64,000 bases of DNA from an uncultured Opitutia bacterium. GTDB lineage: Bacteria; Verrucomicrobiota; Verrucomicrobiia; Opitutales; UBA953. The DNA lies in assembly GCA_903855995.1 (NCBI GenBank), contig CAIOAN010000012.1, forward strand, positions 372,001-436,000, read 5' to 3'. The notes below the pieces were generated by a model. The model saw only the letters and a list, made by a program, of their open reading frames with translations. It did not search any database and was not told the DNA's origin. This document shows positions 17,850-26,237 of this stretch, piece after piece. The stretch's first letter is position 1; each line of letters starts with the position of its first letter. A program made the position numbers and the translations under genes.

Positions 17850-20002
17850 GCCAGAGCGATCAAAGCCTCTTGGTCGCACTGGTCGGTAATCCCAACACCG
17901 GCAAGTCGACCCTCTTCAACGCCCTCACGGGGCTGCGTCAGCGCGTCGGCAATTACCCCGGCGTCACGGTCGCTCGAAAATCCGGCACGTGCGATTGCGG
18001 CAACGGCCAGAAGGTCGAGCTGGTGGATCTGCCGGGCTTGTATTCCTTGGCGGCCGCCTCGCCGGATGAGCAGGTCGTCACCGACGCCCTCGCTGGTAAT
18101 ATTGCCGGCGACCGTCAGCCCGACGCGGTCGTGATGGTGGTCGATGCGACCAACCTCCTCCGCAATCTTTTTCTCGCCTCACAAGTCGCCGAGCTCGGCC
18201 GCCCGATGGTGATCGTGCTCAATCAGTCTGACGTGGCGGATAAGCAGGGGCTACATATCGACACGGCCCTGTTATCGCAGCGGCTCGGCGGCGTGCCCGT
18301 CGTTCTCGCGTCAGCCTGGAAAGGCGAAGGCGTCGCCGAAGTGCGTCGTGGGATCGCGACGGCGTTGGCTGGCCGGATACAGATGAAGCGCGTAGCTTGG
18401 CCGGCGAAGATCGCGGCGGCCCTGACCGACGTCGTCCAAGACGCGCATCGCGATACCGGCAAGGATGTCTCCTCCGCCGAAGCGCAGCGGCTGCTTTTCG
18501 ACGCGGGGAATGCGCATTCCGACCGCCTAGGATGGAGCCAGGCTCAGCGTGACAAATCGCTTCGGGCCGCGCGCGACAAAGTCCGCACCTCGGGCTACAA
18601 CCCCATGGCCGCGGAACCCCTCGTGCATTATGCCCATCTGCGCGCGCTACTCGAGGGCGTGCTCCGCGAAGGTTCCGTTCGTGCCGGCCGCTCGGCCGCC
18701 GTCGATAAACTTTTGCTCCACCGTTTGGTCGGCCCTGTGCTCTTCACGGTGATTATGCTCGGGCTGTTCGCCTCGGTCTTCTGGCTCGCGAAATTCCCGA
18801 TGCAGTGGATTCAGTTCGGCGTGGATTGGGTGAAACTCACCGTCGCGCATTCCATGGATTCGACGCCCATGCTGCAGAGCCTCGTCGCCGACGGCATCAT
18901 TGGCGGGGTGGGGGCGTTCCTCGCCTTCCTGCCGCAGATTCTCATCCTCTTCTTGTTCGTCGGCATTCTGGAGGACAGCGGCTACATGGCGCGCGCGGCC
19001 TTCATCATGGATCGGATGTTCAGCTGGTGCGGGCTGAACGGTAAAAGCTTCGTGCCGATGCTCTCCGGTTTCGCCTGTGCCATTCCCGGTTTGCTTTCGA
19101 CTCGTACGATTGAGGACCCCAAGGCTCGTCTGGCGACGGCCTTCGTGGTGCCGTTCATGAGCTGCTCGGCGCGCTTTCCCATTTATGCGCTGATGTGCGC
19201 GGCCTTCATCGGGCCTATCTATGGTCCCGGCTGGGAATCCGCCGTCATGGTCGGCATGCATTGTGTCGGCCTGCTTTTCGCCGTGCCGACGGCTTTCGTC
19301 CTCACGCGGTTCGTGCTCAAGGTGAGGCCGCAGCCTTTCGTGCTCGAGTTGCCGCGCTACCAGATGCCCAAGCCGCGCGACGTCCTCTGGCGGATGTGGC
19401 AGAACGCCGCCGAATTCGTTTCCAAGGCGGGCACGGTCATCTTCGCCATCACCATCATCGTCTGGGCGCTTTCATATTTCCCGCGCGATGCGTCCGTCGC
19501 CGAGCGCATCAAGGCGGCCAACCCGGCGGCCACTGAAGAAGGGGTGAAGGCCAAGGTGCAGGCCGCCTACGTCGAGCAGTCCTATATGGGCCGCTTTGGC
19601 AAAGCCGTGCAGCCGGTCTTCGACCCGCTTGGCTTTGACTGGAAGATCACCGTCGGCGTGCTGGCTAGTTTCCCGGCCCGCGAAGTGATCGTCTCGACGT
19701 TGGGTGTGACTTATTCGGTAGGCGAAGGGGCCAAAGCGGATAGCCAACATCTGCGCCACGCGATGCAGGATGCAAAGTGGCAGGAGGGCCCGCGCGCGGG
19801 TAAGCCGATCTTCTCGCTCGCCGCCGTGCTTTCGCTGATGGTCTTCTTCGCGCTTTGTTCGCAGTGCGGGCCCACCATCGCCACGCTCGCCCAGGAATCC
19901 GGGGGCTGGAAGTGGGCCGCCGCCTCGTTCGTTTACATGACGGCCCTGGCGTGGATTGTCTCCGCCTTGTTATATCAAGTCGTCATCCGCCTCCTGCCGT
20001 GA
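17846..20002 (+). CDS. feoB: Ferrous iron transport protein B
   Basis: A 718-residue Fe(II) permease with a cytoplasmic N-terminal G domain. G1 is GNPNTGKST near residue 14, G2 lies in GNYPGVTV, G3 is DLPG, and G4 is NQSD. The helical GDP-dissociation-inhibitor-like domain spans about 170-270. Two Gate segments follow, with the conserved Cys in GFACAIPG and FMSCSARFP, and about 9-10 membrane helices. The open frame extends to 17819, but the GTG at 17846 overlaps the feoA stop and fits the protein start. Iron regulation is inferred from the upstream palindrome. Confidence 0.96.
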   Translation: MSQSDQSLLVALVGNPNTGKSTLFNALTGLRQRVGNYPGVTVARKSGTCDCGNGQKVELVDLPGLYSLAAASPDEQVVTDALAGNIAGDRQPDAVVMVVDATNLLRNLFLASQVAELGRPMVIVLNQSDVADKQGLHIDTALLSQRLGGVPVVLASAWKGEGVAEVRRGIATALAGRIQMKRVAWPAKIAAALTDVVQDAHRDTGKDVSSAEAQRLLFDAGNAHSDRLGWSQAQRDKSLRAARDKVRTSGYNPMAAEPLVHYAHLRALLEGVLREGSVRAGRSAAVDKLLLHRLVGPVLFTVIMLGLFASVFWLAKFPMQWIQFGVDWVKLTVAHSMDSTPMLQSLVADGIIGGVGAFLAFLPQILILFLFVGILEDSGYMARAAFIMDRMFSWCGLNGKSFVPMLSGFACAIPGLLSTRTIEDPKARLATAFVVPFMSCSARFPIYALMCAAFIGPIYGPGWESAVMVGMHCVGLLFAVPTAFVLTRFVLKVRPQPFVLELPRYQMPKPRDVLWRMWQNAAEFVSKAGTVIFAITIIVWALSYFPRDASVAERIKAANPAATEEGVKAKVQAAYVEQSYMGRFGKAVQPVFDPLGFDWKITVGVLASFPAREVIVSTLGVTYSVGEGAKADSQHLRHAMQDAKWQEGPRAGKPIFSLAAVLSLMVFFALCSQCGPTIATLAQESGGWKWAAASFVYMTALAWIVSALLYQVVIRLLP

Positions 20003-20148
20003 ACTACGAAGCCATCATTGTCGGTGCCATCGTGGGCGTAGCCGCCGGCTGGCTGGTGCGCCGGTGGGTGGCCGCCGCGAAGCGCCGTAAGGAAGGTGGC
20101 TGCGCCGGTGATTGCGGTTGTTCGGCGAAACTGAAGCCGAAGAAGTAA
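19999..20148 (+). CDS. FeoB-associated Cys-rich membrane protein
   Basis: A 49-residue protein starting at the GTG that overlaps the feoB stop (GTGA). It has one membrane helix (YEAIIVGAIVGVAAGWLV) followed by a basic stretch and a short Cys cluster (GGCAGDCGCSAK). This is the architecture of the FeoB-associated Cys-rich membrane protein family found as a third feo gene in many bacteria. The role is unproven; a metal relay or assembly function for FeoB is usually suggested. It is not a FeoC winged-helix protein. Confidence 0.82.
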   Translation: MNYEAIIVGAIVGVAAGWLVRRWVAAAKRRKEGGCAGDCGCSAKLKPKK

Positions 20149-20165
20149 CCGAGACGGGGTTGACC

Positions 20166-20315
20166 CGTTGATCAGTTGGCCAGTTGGCCAGGACGGTCGC
20201 GGCACTCAAGGGTGACCGGAAACCGGGAAGTTAGCTTCGGACATATATCACCAGCTAATCATCCGGTCTCCGGTTTCCCTTTGAGCCCGTGGTCTCTCTG
20301 GTCAACTCATCAACG
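20166..20315. repeat. Nested imperfect inverted repeat of about 150 bp (fold-back element)
   Basis: Three concentric pairs of arms: outer 20166-20183 with 20298-20315 (16 of 18 matched), middle 20205-20226 with 20263-20285 (one gap, three mismatches) and inner TTAGCT/AGCTAA (20231-20236, 20252-20257). It fills the space between two convergent units, feo and hisG-agu. It could be a palindromic miniature element, a cruciform-forming site or a bidirectional terminator; there is no T-run. Confidence 0.75.
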
Positions 20316-20324
20316 CGTCTTCGC

Positions 20325-21350
20325 TCACACCGGCTGCTGCTGGCTGAGGCAGTGCAGCGCACCCCCTTCGATGAGCAACAGTCGGCAATCGATGCCGACG
20401 ACTTTTCTTCCCGGGAAGCAATCGGCGACGATGCCCATCGCGATCTTATCGGAATCCTGACCGTAGAGCGGCACGAGGACGCCGTCGTTCACGATGAGGA
20501 AGTTGGCGTGGCTGGGCGGCAGGCTGCGTCCGGCGAGGCGGATGGGCTGCGGCAGGGGTAGCTCAATGATATCGAGGCGATGGCCGCGTGGGCGCATCTC
20601 GCGCAGGCGGCGCAGGTTCTCCTGCATCGGGACGTAATTCGGTGAGGCTTTATCGGCCTCACTCACGGCCAGAATCGTCCGCGGGCCGATAAAGCGGGCG
20701 AGATTATCGATGTGCCCGTCGGTATCATCGTTGGCCAGGCCTTCCCCGATCCAGAGCAATTCATCGATTGTGAGGCCGTCACGGATCGCCGCATGGAACG
20801 CCACGTCATCGCGCCCTTCGGCGCGGTTGGGGTTATTCTGCACGGCTTCCGTGGTGAGTAGCAGGCCGTCGCCAGAGACCTCGATGCCGCCGCCTTCGAG
20901 TTCGAAGGGGTAGCTGAACTTTTGCAGGCGGAGCAGCTGGGCGATTTTCGCGGGGACCTGATTGTCGAGTGAGGCTTCGAATTTTCCGCCCCAGCCGTGA
21001 AATTCCCAATCGGTGAGCGCGAGTTCTTGGCTGCCGGCGTTCTTCACGAAGATCGGACCGTGGTCGCGGCACCAGACGTCGTCGGTGGCGATGTCGGTCA
21101 GCTCAATGACGGAAAGATCGGCCTTGGCGGCCTTGAGTTCACGTTCGGCCTCCGCGCGGAGCTTGCCGGCAGCATTAATTTTTACGGGCTGGAACTTTGA
21201 AATCGCGGCGGCGAATTCCGCAAACTTCGCAGGGATGAGGTCGTAATGGCCGGGCCAGAGCGCGGAGTTCGACGGCCATGATAGCCAGGTCGCGGACTGG
21301 GGTTCCCATTCCGCGGGCATGCGGAATCCGAGGGAGCGAGGGGTGGCCAT
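20325..21350 (-). CDS. aguA: Agmatine deiminase
   Basis: Hydrolyses agmatine to N-carbamoylputrescine and ammonia. A 341-residue peptidylarginine-deiminase-fold protein with the N-terminal MPAEWEPQSATWLSWP signature, WCRDHGPIFV, LEGGGIEVSGDG, the catalytic His in DDTDGHIDNLARF and the nucleophilic Cys in GGALHCLSQQ at the C-terminus. All catalytic residues are visible. It follows aguB by eight bases; together they make putrescine from agmatine. No arginine decarboxylase is present in the window to supply agmatine. Confidence 0.96.
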   Translation of the reverse strand: MATPRSLGFRMPAEWEPQSATWLSWPSNSALWPGHYDLIPAKFAEFAAAISKFQPVKINAAGKLRAEAERELKAAKADLSVIELTDIATDDVWCRDHGPIFVKNAGSQELALTDWEFHGWGGKFEASLDNQVPAKIAQLLRLQKFSYPFELEGGGIEVSGDGLLLTTEAVQNNPNRAEGRDDVAFHAAIRDGLTIDELLWIGEGLANDDTDGHIDNLARFIGPRTILAVSEADKASPNYVPMQENLRRLREMRPRGHRLDIIELPLPQPIRLAGRSLPPSHANFLIVNDGVLVPLYGQDSDKIAMGIVADCFPGRKVVGIDCRLLLIEGGALHCLSQQQPV

Positions 21351-21358
21351 GCGAAAGG

Positions 21359-22228
21359 TCAGTCGCGCAGACGGCGCGTCAGGTCCGAATAGGCGTCGAT
21401 CCGGCGGTCGCGGAAGAACGGCCAGATACGGCGGAACTCGCGCTGCTTCACGAGATCACAGTCGGCGAGCAGCACTTCTTCTTGGTCGACCGATGCGCGC
21501 GCGACGATTTCGCCATACGGATCGGAGACGAAGCTCTGGCCCCAGAACTGGGTGCGCCCTTCGGTCCCGACGCGGTTGGTCGCGGCGACGTAGCAGCCGT
21601 TGGCAACGCCGTGGCCGCACTGGACGGTCTCCCACGCATGATGCTGGGCGCGGCCGAGCGCCGCTTTTTCTTCGGGGAGCCAGCCGATCGCAGTCGGGTA
21701 GAAAAGAATCTGGGCGCCGCCGAGCGCAGTCAGGCGGGCCGCCTCGGGATACCATTGGTCCCAGCAGATGAGCACGCCGATGTCGCCATGGGCGGTCTTC
21801 CAGGTGCGGAAGCCGAGGTCGCCGGGAGTGAAGTAGAATTTCTCCTCGAAGCCGGGGTCCTGCGGGATGTGCATCTTCCGATATTTTCCCAGCACCGTGC
21901 CATCGGCGTCGATGACGGCCGCGGTGTTGTGATAGACCTCGCTGCCGCGCGCCTCGAAGAGTGGCGCAATGATCACTACGCCGAGGCGTTTGGCCGCCTT
22001 GGCGAGTTCGGTGACTGACGGACCGGTTTCAATGGGCTCCGCCAAGTCAAAGTTCTTTGGGTCCTGGTTAATGCAGAAATACTTCGTCGTGAACATCTCC
22101 TGCAGGCCGATGATCTTGGCGCCTTTCGCAGCCGCTTCTTCGATGCGCGGCAGCGTCTTGCGGACATTGGCCGCCGGGGTGTCCTCGGCGGTGAGCTGGA
22201 TGAGACCGACGCGGACGGAATCAGCCAT
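21359..22228 (-). CDS. aguB: N-carbamoylputrescine amidase
   Basis: A 289-residue nitrilase-superfamily amidohydrolase that releases CO2 and ammonia from N-carbamoylputrescine to give putrescine. The catalytic triad is visible: Glu in GLQEMFTTKYF, Lys in KYRKMHIP and Cys in VLICWDQWYPEAAR. Length is typical. It sits between hisG (11-base gap) and aguA (8-base gap) on the minus strand, so the three genes are likely one transcript. Confidence 0.96.
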   Translation of the reverse strand: MADSVRVGLIQLTAEDTPAANVRKTLPRIEEAAAKGAKIIGLQEMFTTKYFCINQDPKNFDLAEPIETGPSVTELAKAAKRLGVVIIAPLFEARGSEVYHNTAAVIDADGTVLGKYRKMHIPQDPGFEEKFYFTPGDLGFRTWKTAHGDIGVLICWDQWYPEAARLTALGGAQILFYPTAIGWLPEEKAALGRAQHHAWETVQCGHGVANGCYVAATNRVGTEGRTQFWGQSFVSDPYGEIVARASVDQEEVLLADCDLVKQREFRRIWPFFRDRRIDAYSDLTRRLRD

Positions 22229-22239
22229 GGCGCAGGTCG

Positions 22240-23124
22240 TCAGTAGACGAGCTTGTTGATCGGATATTCCACGATGCCCTCGGCACCGGAGGCCTTGAGG
22301 GTCGGGATGAACTCACGCGCCTGACGCGCATCGATAATCGTCTCCACCGCGATCCACTCCGGGTTGCTCAACGGCGACACGGTCGGATTACGCAAGGCGG
22401 GCAAGGCGGTGGCGACCTTTTCGAGTGCGGCCTTCGGAAGATTGAATTTCAGGCCGACCATGTGCTGAGCGGCGAGGGCGCCTTGCAGCATAAGCACGAT
22501 CTGCTCGATTTTGGCGCGCTTGCCAGGATTGGCCCATGCGGTCTTGTTGGCGACGAGGACGGTGGTGGTCTCCATCAGCTGCGCGACGATGCGGAGCTTG
22601 TTGGCCTTGATGGAGGAGCCGGTCTCGGTGATGTCGACGATGGCGTCGGCAAGCTCGGGGACTTTCACTTCGGTGGCGCCCCAGGAGAATTCGACTTCGC
22701 ACTCGACGCCCTGCGCCTTGAACCAGCGCCGGGTGGTCTCGACGAGTTCCGTGGCCACGCGCTTACCGGCGAGGTCTTTCGCGGTTTTGACCGGAGAGGC
22801 TTCGGGCACGCACAGCACCCAGCGGGATTTCTGCGCGGAGGCCCGGCTGTAGATCAGCTCACTGACCTGCACGACATCGGCGTTATTTTCCTGGACCCAG
22901 TCCTGGCCCGTGAGTCCGCAGTCGAAGAAGCCATGCTCGACGTAGCGCGCGACTTCCTGGGCGCGGATGAAGCGGCCGTCGAGGGCCGGGTCATCAAAAG
23001 AGGGGCGGTAGGAACGGCTGCTCTTCGTCACCGGGAACCCGGCGCGGGCGAACAGCTGGAGGGTGGCCTCCTCAAGGCTGCCCTTGGGCAAGCCGAGCAT
23101 CAATTTCGTGGCTTCCTGACTCAT
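22240..23124 (-). CDS. hisG: ATP phosphoribosyltransferase, long form
   Basis: First enzyme of histidine synthesis, joining ATP and PRPP. The N-terminus (LMLGLPKGSLEEATLQLFARAG), the DCGLTGQDWV strand and the PRPP-binding VDITETGSSIKANKLRI are classical. At 294 residues, with an extra C-terminal ACT-like regulatory domain (about 215-294), it is the long HisG form, which does not need HisZ. I chose the ATG at 23124; an in-frame ATG at 23166 would add 14 residues and cannot be excluded. The rest of the his operon is not here. Confidence 0.94.
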   Translation of the reverse strand: MSQEATKLMLGLPKGSLEEATLQLFARAGFPVTKSSRSYRPSFDDPALDGRFIRAQEVARYVEHGFFDCGLTGQDWVQENNADVVQVSELIYSRASAQKSRWVLCVPEASPVKTAKDLAGKRVATELVETTRRWFKAQGVECEVEFSWGATEVKVPELADAIVDITETGSSIKANKLRIVAQLMETTTVLVANKTAWANPGKRAKIEQIVLMLQGALAAQHMVGLKFNLPKAALEKVATALPALRNPTVSPLSNPEWIAVETIIDARQAREFIPTLKASGAEGIVEYPINKLVY

Positions 23125-23218
23125 TAGACCCTTGAGGAAGGTCACCGTGCGGGGCTCCGCAAGCATTAAGGGGTTGACCTAGGGGAGGCCTAAAAAGACC
23201 CTATTTTAAATAAAAACC

Positions 23219-23587
23219 ATGCAACGCTCCCAGCTTCTCCTCGCCGTCGCCGCTCTGCTTGTCGCTTGCAATGTCCCTTCCCAGTCCGGCACCGCCGAGG
23301 CTGGCCCGCGCTTCTCTTGGGAGAAGGCTGGTGCCGCCCCGGTCGTCGACAACACCCGCGCCACCGTGGTGGCCGTGCGCGCAGAATATAGCCTCATTGA
23401 ACTGGCCCGCTCCGAGAAGGCTGAGCCCAAGGCCCGCCTGCAGCTAACCAAGGGCGGCAAGAACCTGATCGTCGAAGTACTCAAGTCCGATGAGAAGACG
23501 ACCGTCGTGGGCATCGTGACTGGTCAGACCAAGACCCCGGTGCTCCGCGTCGGCGACGAAGTCTCGGTCAGCCCCCTGGCTCAGTAA
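23219..23587 (+). CDS. Small predicted lipoprotein of unknown function
   Basis: A 122-residue protein with a type II signal peptide and lipobox LVAC (Cys 17), so it is probably anchored to a membrane in the periplasm. The mature part has a beta-rich region (TVVAVRAEYSLIELARS, then LIVEVLKSDEKTTVVGIVTG, and VLRVGDEVSVSPL) resembling a small barrel of the kind seen in flagellar-basal-body-like or translocation-like beta folds. I cannot name a family. It is a single gene divergent from hisG and ends at a clear terminator. Confidence 0.75.
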   Translation: MQRSQLLLAVAALLVACNVPSQSGTAEAGPRFSWEKAGAAPVVDNTRATVVAVRAEYSLIELARSEKAEPKARLQLTKGGKNLIVEVLKSDEKTTVVGIVTGQTKTPVLRVGDEVSVSPLAQ

Positions 23588-23614
23588 GCGTCCGGGAGAC
23601 ACACCCGAGACAGA

Positions 23615-23648
23615 AGGACTCGCTTGCCCGGTGCAGCGGGTCCTTTTT
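23615..23648 (+). terminator. Intrinsic terminator after the small lipoprotein gene
   Basis: Ten-bp stem (AGGACTCGCT / AGCGGGTCCT with one G-T pair), a ten-base loop and a run of five T. Confidence 0.85.
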
Positions 23649-23699
23649 GTGGCTCGGCGCCGTCTTAAAGGTTTAAAAATGGGCTATTTGCCTCCGCCG

Positions 23700-23728
23700 T
23701 TGACCCACTTGCGTGGCATGCCTACTGC
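23700..23728 (+). promoter_or_regulatory. Putative promoter of the AsmA-like / grpE / dnaJ unit
   Basis: TTGACC (23700-23705), 17-bp spacer, TACTGC (23723-23728), 19 bases before the ATG at 23748. No CIRCE-type heat-shock inverted repeat is visible nearby. Confidence 0.4.
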
Positions 23729-23747
23729 TCAAAACCCCTAACCTCGC

Positions 23748-24530
23748 ATGAATCAACCGTCTCCATCCCGCCGACTTGGCAGCGCTCTGCGCAAACTGGT
23801 CACGGTTCTTTGCGGGATTGGGCTGTTTCTACTCGTGGTGGCCCTCCTGGGTGTCTGGTCGATTGGTCGATTCGCCCCCAAATTCCTGGACGCCTCGTTG
23901 TCCTCAAAGACGGGTGCTCGTCTGGCCGTGGAAACCAACGACACGAACCTCTTTGCCGGAAGGGTCGCGTTCTCCGGCCTCACGATCACCAATCCCTCAC
24001 GCTGGCAGGAACGGGAGTTTCTCAAGATTCGCCGCATCGGCCTCGAGGTCGACCCTTGGTCCTTTCTGTTCGGTAATACCCAGGTGGTGCGCGAGGCCGA
24101 GCTTGATATCGAGCAACTAGTCATTGTCGGCAAGGAGGCCTTCATGGCCGACAATAACGCCAAGGACATCGGCAACGGCCTCAAGGGTCATGATGTACCC
24201 GTCTCGGCTCGGCCGTCCGCGCATCTGCCGGCGGAGCCAGCCGCGCCCCGTCAGTCATTTCACATCGATCACCTTCGGGTCCGCGTCAATCGCATCACGG
24301 TAATCGCCGGCGACGGCACGCCTGGCCGCCGAGTCATCGTGGACCGTGCCTTCGACTACGTGTTTGAAGCCCGTGGTATCACCGACCGGAATTTCGACGA
24401 CAAAGTTTCCGGCCCGATGGGACAGCAGGCCTTGCAGAACGTGATCGAGCGCCAGCCCGATCTCGTCATGGACCTCGCCCGCGAGAAGCTCCGCAAATCC
24501 GTGACCGAGAAACTCCTCGGCGAAAAATAA
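23748..24530 (+). CDS. AsmA/DUF748-like membrane-anchored periplasmic protein
   Basis: A 260-residue protein with one N-terminal membrane helix (residues 16-40, LVTVLCGIGLFLLVVALLGVW) and a periplasmic domain. The mature part begins with the AsmA-like pattern of a short strand, a basic residue and FSGLTITNPSRWQEREFLKIRRIGLEVDPWSFL, which resembles the start of AsmA/DUF748 proteins involved in outer-membrane lipid or protein homeostasis. It is much shorter than classical AsmA. It lies four bases before grpE and probably shares its transcript. Confidence 0.65.
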   Translation: MNQPSPSRRLGSALRKLVTVLCGIGLFLLVVALLGVWSIGRFAPKFLDASLSSKTGARLAVETNDTNLFAGRVAFSGLTITNPSRWQEREFLKIRRIGLEVDPWSFLFGNTQVVREAELDIEQLVIVGKEAFMADNNAKDIGNGLKGHDVPVSARPSAHLPAEPAAPRQSFHIDHLRVRVNRITVIAGDGTPGRRVIVDRAFDYVFEARGITDRNFDDKVSGPMGQQALQNVIERQPDLVMDLAREKLRKSVTEKLLGEK

Positions 24531-24534
24531 TCTC

Positions 24535-25041
24535 ATGACCGACCCAACCCCTTCCTCTGAACCGATCCAGCCCGATGCCGCGACCCGTATCGCCGAGCTC
24601 GAGGGACAGATCGCGCTCCTTAAGGACACGGTGCTACGCACCAACGCCGACCAGCAGAATCAACAGCGCCGTCATCACCGAGAGGGCATCGAACTCCGCA
24701 AGTTCGCCACGGCCGGCCTGCTCGAAGACCTGCTCCCCGCGCTCGATTCGTTGAACCTCGGATTGGAGTCCGCCGCGAAGCATACGGACGGACGCGCCGT
24801 CGCCGAAGGCTTCCGGATGGCCGTGCATCAGCTCCGCTCAATCCTTTCCTCACAGGGCCTGGCGGAAATCAGCCCGCTTGGTCAGCCTTTTGATCCGGCG
24901 CGCCATGAGGCGGTCGGGCAGGAAGCCAGCATTAGCGTGCCCGAAGGTTCCGTCGCCCGTGTCGCCCGTTCCGGCTGGCTGCTTCATGACCGCGTCATCC
25001 GACCGGCGGCTGTCTTTGTTTCCTCTGGCCCTGCCAAGTAA
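24535..25041 (+). CDS. grpE: Nucleotide exchange factor GrpE
   Basis: A 168-residue co-chaperone that releases ADP from DnaK. An N-terminal coiled coil ([22 protein letters not shown]) precedes the dimer helices ([21 protein letters not shown]). The C-terminal beta wing starts at [15 protein letters not shown] and ends with [17 protein letters not shown]. The 'FDPxxHEAV' and 'GYxxxxRVxRPAxVxVS'-type signatures are clear. Nine bases separate it from dnaJ. dnaK is not in the window. Confidence 0.95.
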   Translation: MTDPTPSSEPIQPDAATRIAELEGQIALLKDTVLRTNADQQNQQRRHHREGIELRKFATAGLLEDLLPALDSLNLGLESAAKHTDGRAVAEGFRMAVHQLRSILSSQGLAEISPLGQPFDPARHEAVGQEASISVPEGSVARVARSGWLLHDRVIRPAAVFVSSGPAK

Positions 25042-25049
25042 TTTTTCCG

Positions 25050-26197
25050 ATGGCTGAAGACTATTACTCTCTGTTGGGTGTGGCGAAATCCGCCTCCGCC
25101 GACGACCTCAAGAAAGCCTATCGTAAGAAGGCGATGGAGTTCCATCCCGACCGCAACCCCGGCAACAAGGAGGCGGAAGAGAAGTTTAAGAAAGTCTCCC
25201 GTGCCTATGAGGTCTTGGGGGACGACGCTAAGCGTAAGCTTTACGATCAGCATGGCGAGGCCGCCTTCGATCAAAGCATGGGCGCTGGCCCCGGTCGCGG
25301 TGCTGGCGGCGGCCGTGGTGCCGACCCGCGTGATATTTTCGAACAGATGTTCGGCGGCGGCGGTGGCGGCGGCTTCTCCGATTTCTTTGGCGGCGGCGGT
25401 GGTGGCGGCGGAAGCAGTAACGACAACTCCGGCGAAGACCTGCGCGTCGATCTCAAGATCACGCTCGAAGAGGCGGCTGAGGGCGTGGAGCACAAGATCC
25501 CTTATCGTAAACATGTTGCCTGTACGAAGTGCGGCGGCTCCGGCGCCAAGCTGGGGCGAAGAAAACCCGTTGCGGGACATGCCATGGCCAAGGCCAGGTG
25601 ATTCGCAGCCAAGGGTTCTTCTCTATGCGTCAGACCTGCCCTGATTGCGGCGGCGAAGGGGTGCGCATTGACAAGCCTTGCCGGCCTTGTTCGGGCGAAG
25701 GCCGTATGGTCGGCGAGGCGAGCGTCACGGTGCGCATCCCTCCGGGCGTCGACACCGGCACCAAGCTGCGTTCTTCCGGCAATGGGTCCGCCGGGCGTCG
25801 CGGTAATTCCGCCGGTGACCTTTACGTATATATATCTGTCTCGGAGCACGAACTTTTCGAGCGCGACGGTAATGACCTCGCCTGCAGTGTGCCGGTGAAG
25901 TTCTCCGTCGCCGCCCTGGGCGGCAAAATCACCGTGCCGAAGCTTAAGGGCAAGACGGTCCTGAGCGTTCCAGCCGGCACCCAAGGTGGCACGGTTTTCC
26001 GTCTCCGCGGAGAAGGCATGCCGCCGCTCCGTGGCTCGGCCGTGGGCGATTTATTGGTGCGCGTCGATATCGACGTCCCGAAGAAGATGACCGATGCCGA
26101 GAAGAAAGCTTTAAAGGCCTATGCCGACGCCTGTGGCGACGAGGCCGCGCCGGTTTCCGAATCATGGCGTTCGAAGTTCAAGAAATTCTTCCCTTAA
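25050..26197 (+). pseudogene. dnaJ: Chaperone DnaJ with a single-base frameshift (disrupted or sequencing error)
   Basis: The gene is complete but split over two frames. Frame one holds the J domain with HPD at residues 32-34, the G/F-rich linker and the first zinc-binding repeat CTKCGGSG. It then runs off-frame to a stop at 25601. The second frame resumes with [24 protein letters not shown] and the C-terminal substrate domains to 26197. One extra G in the run at 25553-25556 restores a 382-residue protein with four intact CxxCxGxG motifs, exactly the family length. A homopolymer slip is the simplest cause. DnaJ is normally important with the upstream GrpE, so an assembly error is likely, but a true mutation or programmed slip is possible. 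Confidence 0.9.
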
Positions 26198-26202
26198 GCC
26201 CC

Positions 26203-26232
26203 TTGCCCGCGGACCTCGCTTCGGCCTAAAGT
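26203..26232 (+). promoter_or_regulatory. Putative promoter of nadC, leaderless arrangement
   Basis: TTGCCC (26203-26208), 18-bp spacer, TAAAGT (26227-26232), then five bases to the nadC ATG at 26238. It starts just after the dnaJ stop. Confidence 0.5.
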
Positions 26233-26237
26233 CAGCC

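Noticed and set aside
25050-26197. Programmed frameshifting as the explanation of the dnaJ break.
   Set aside because: No slippery heptamer of the usual form or strong downstream structure is apparent at the junction, and DnaJ is not known for recoding; a homopolymer deletion or sequencing slip is simpler.
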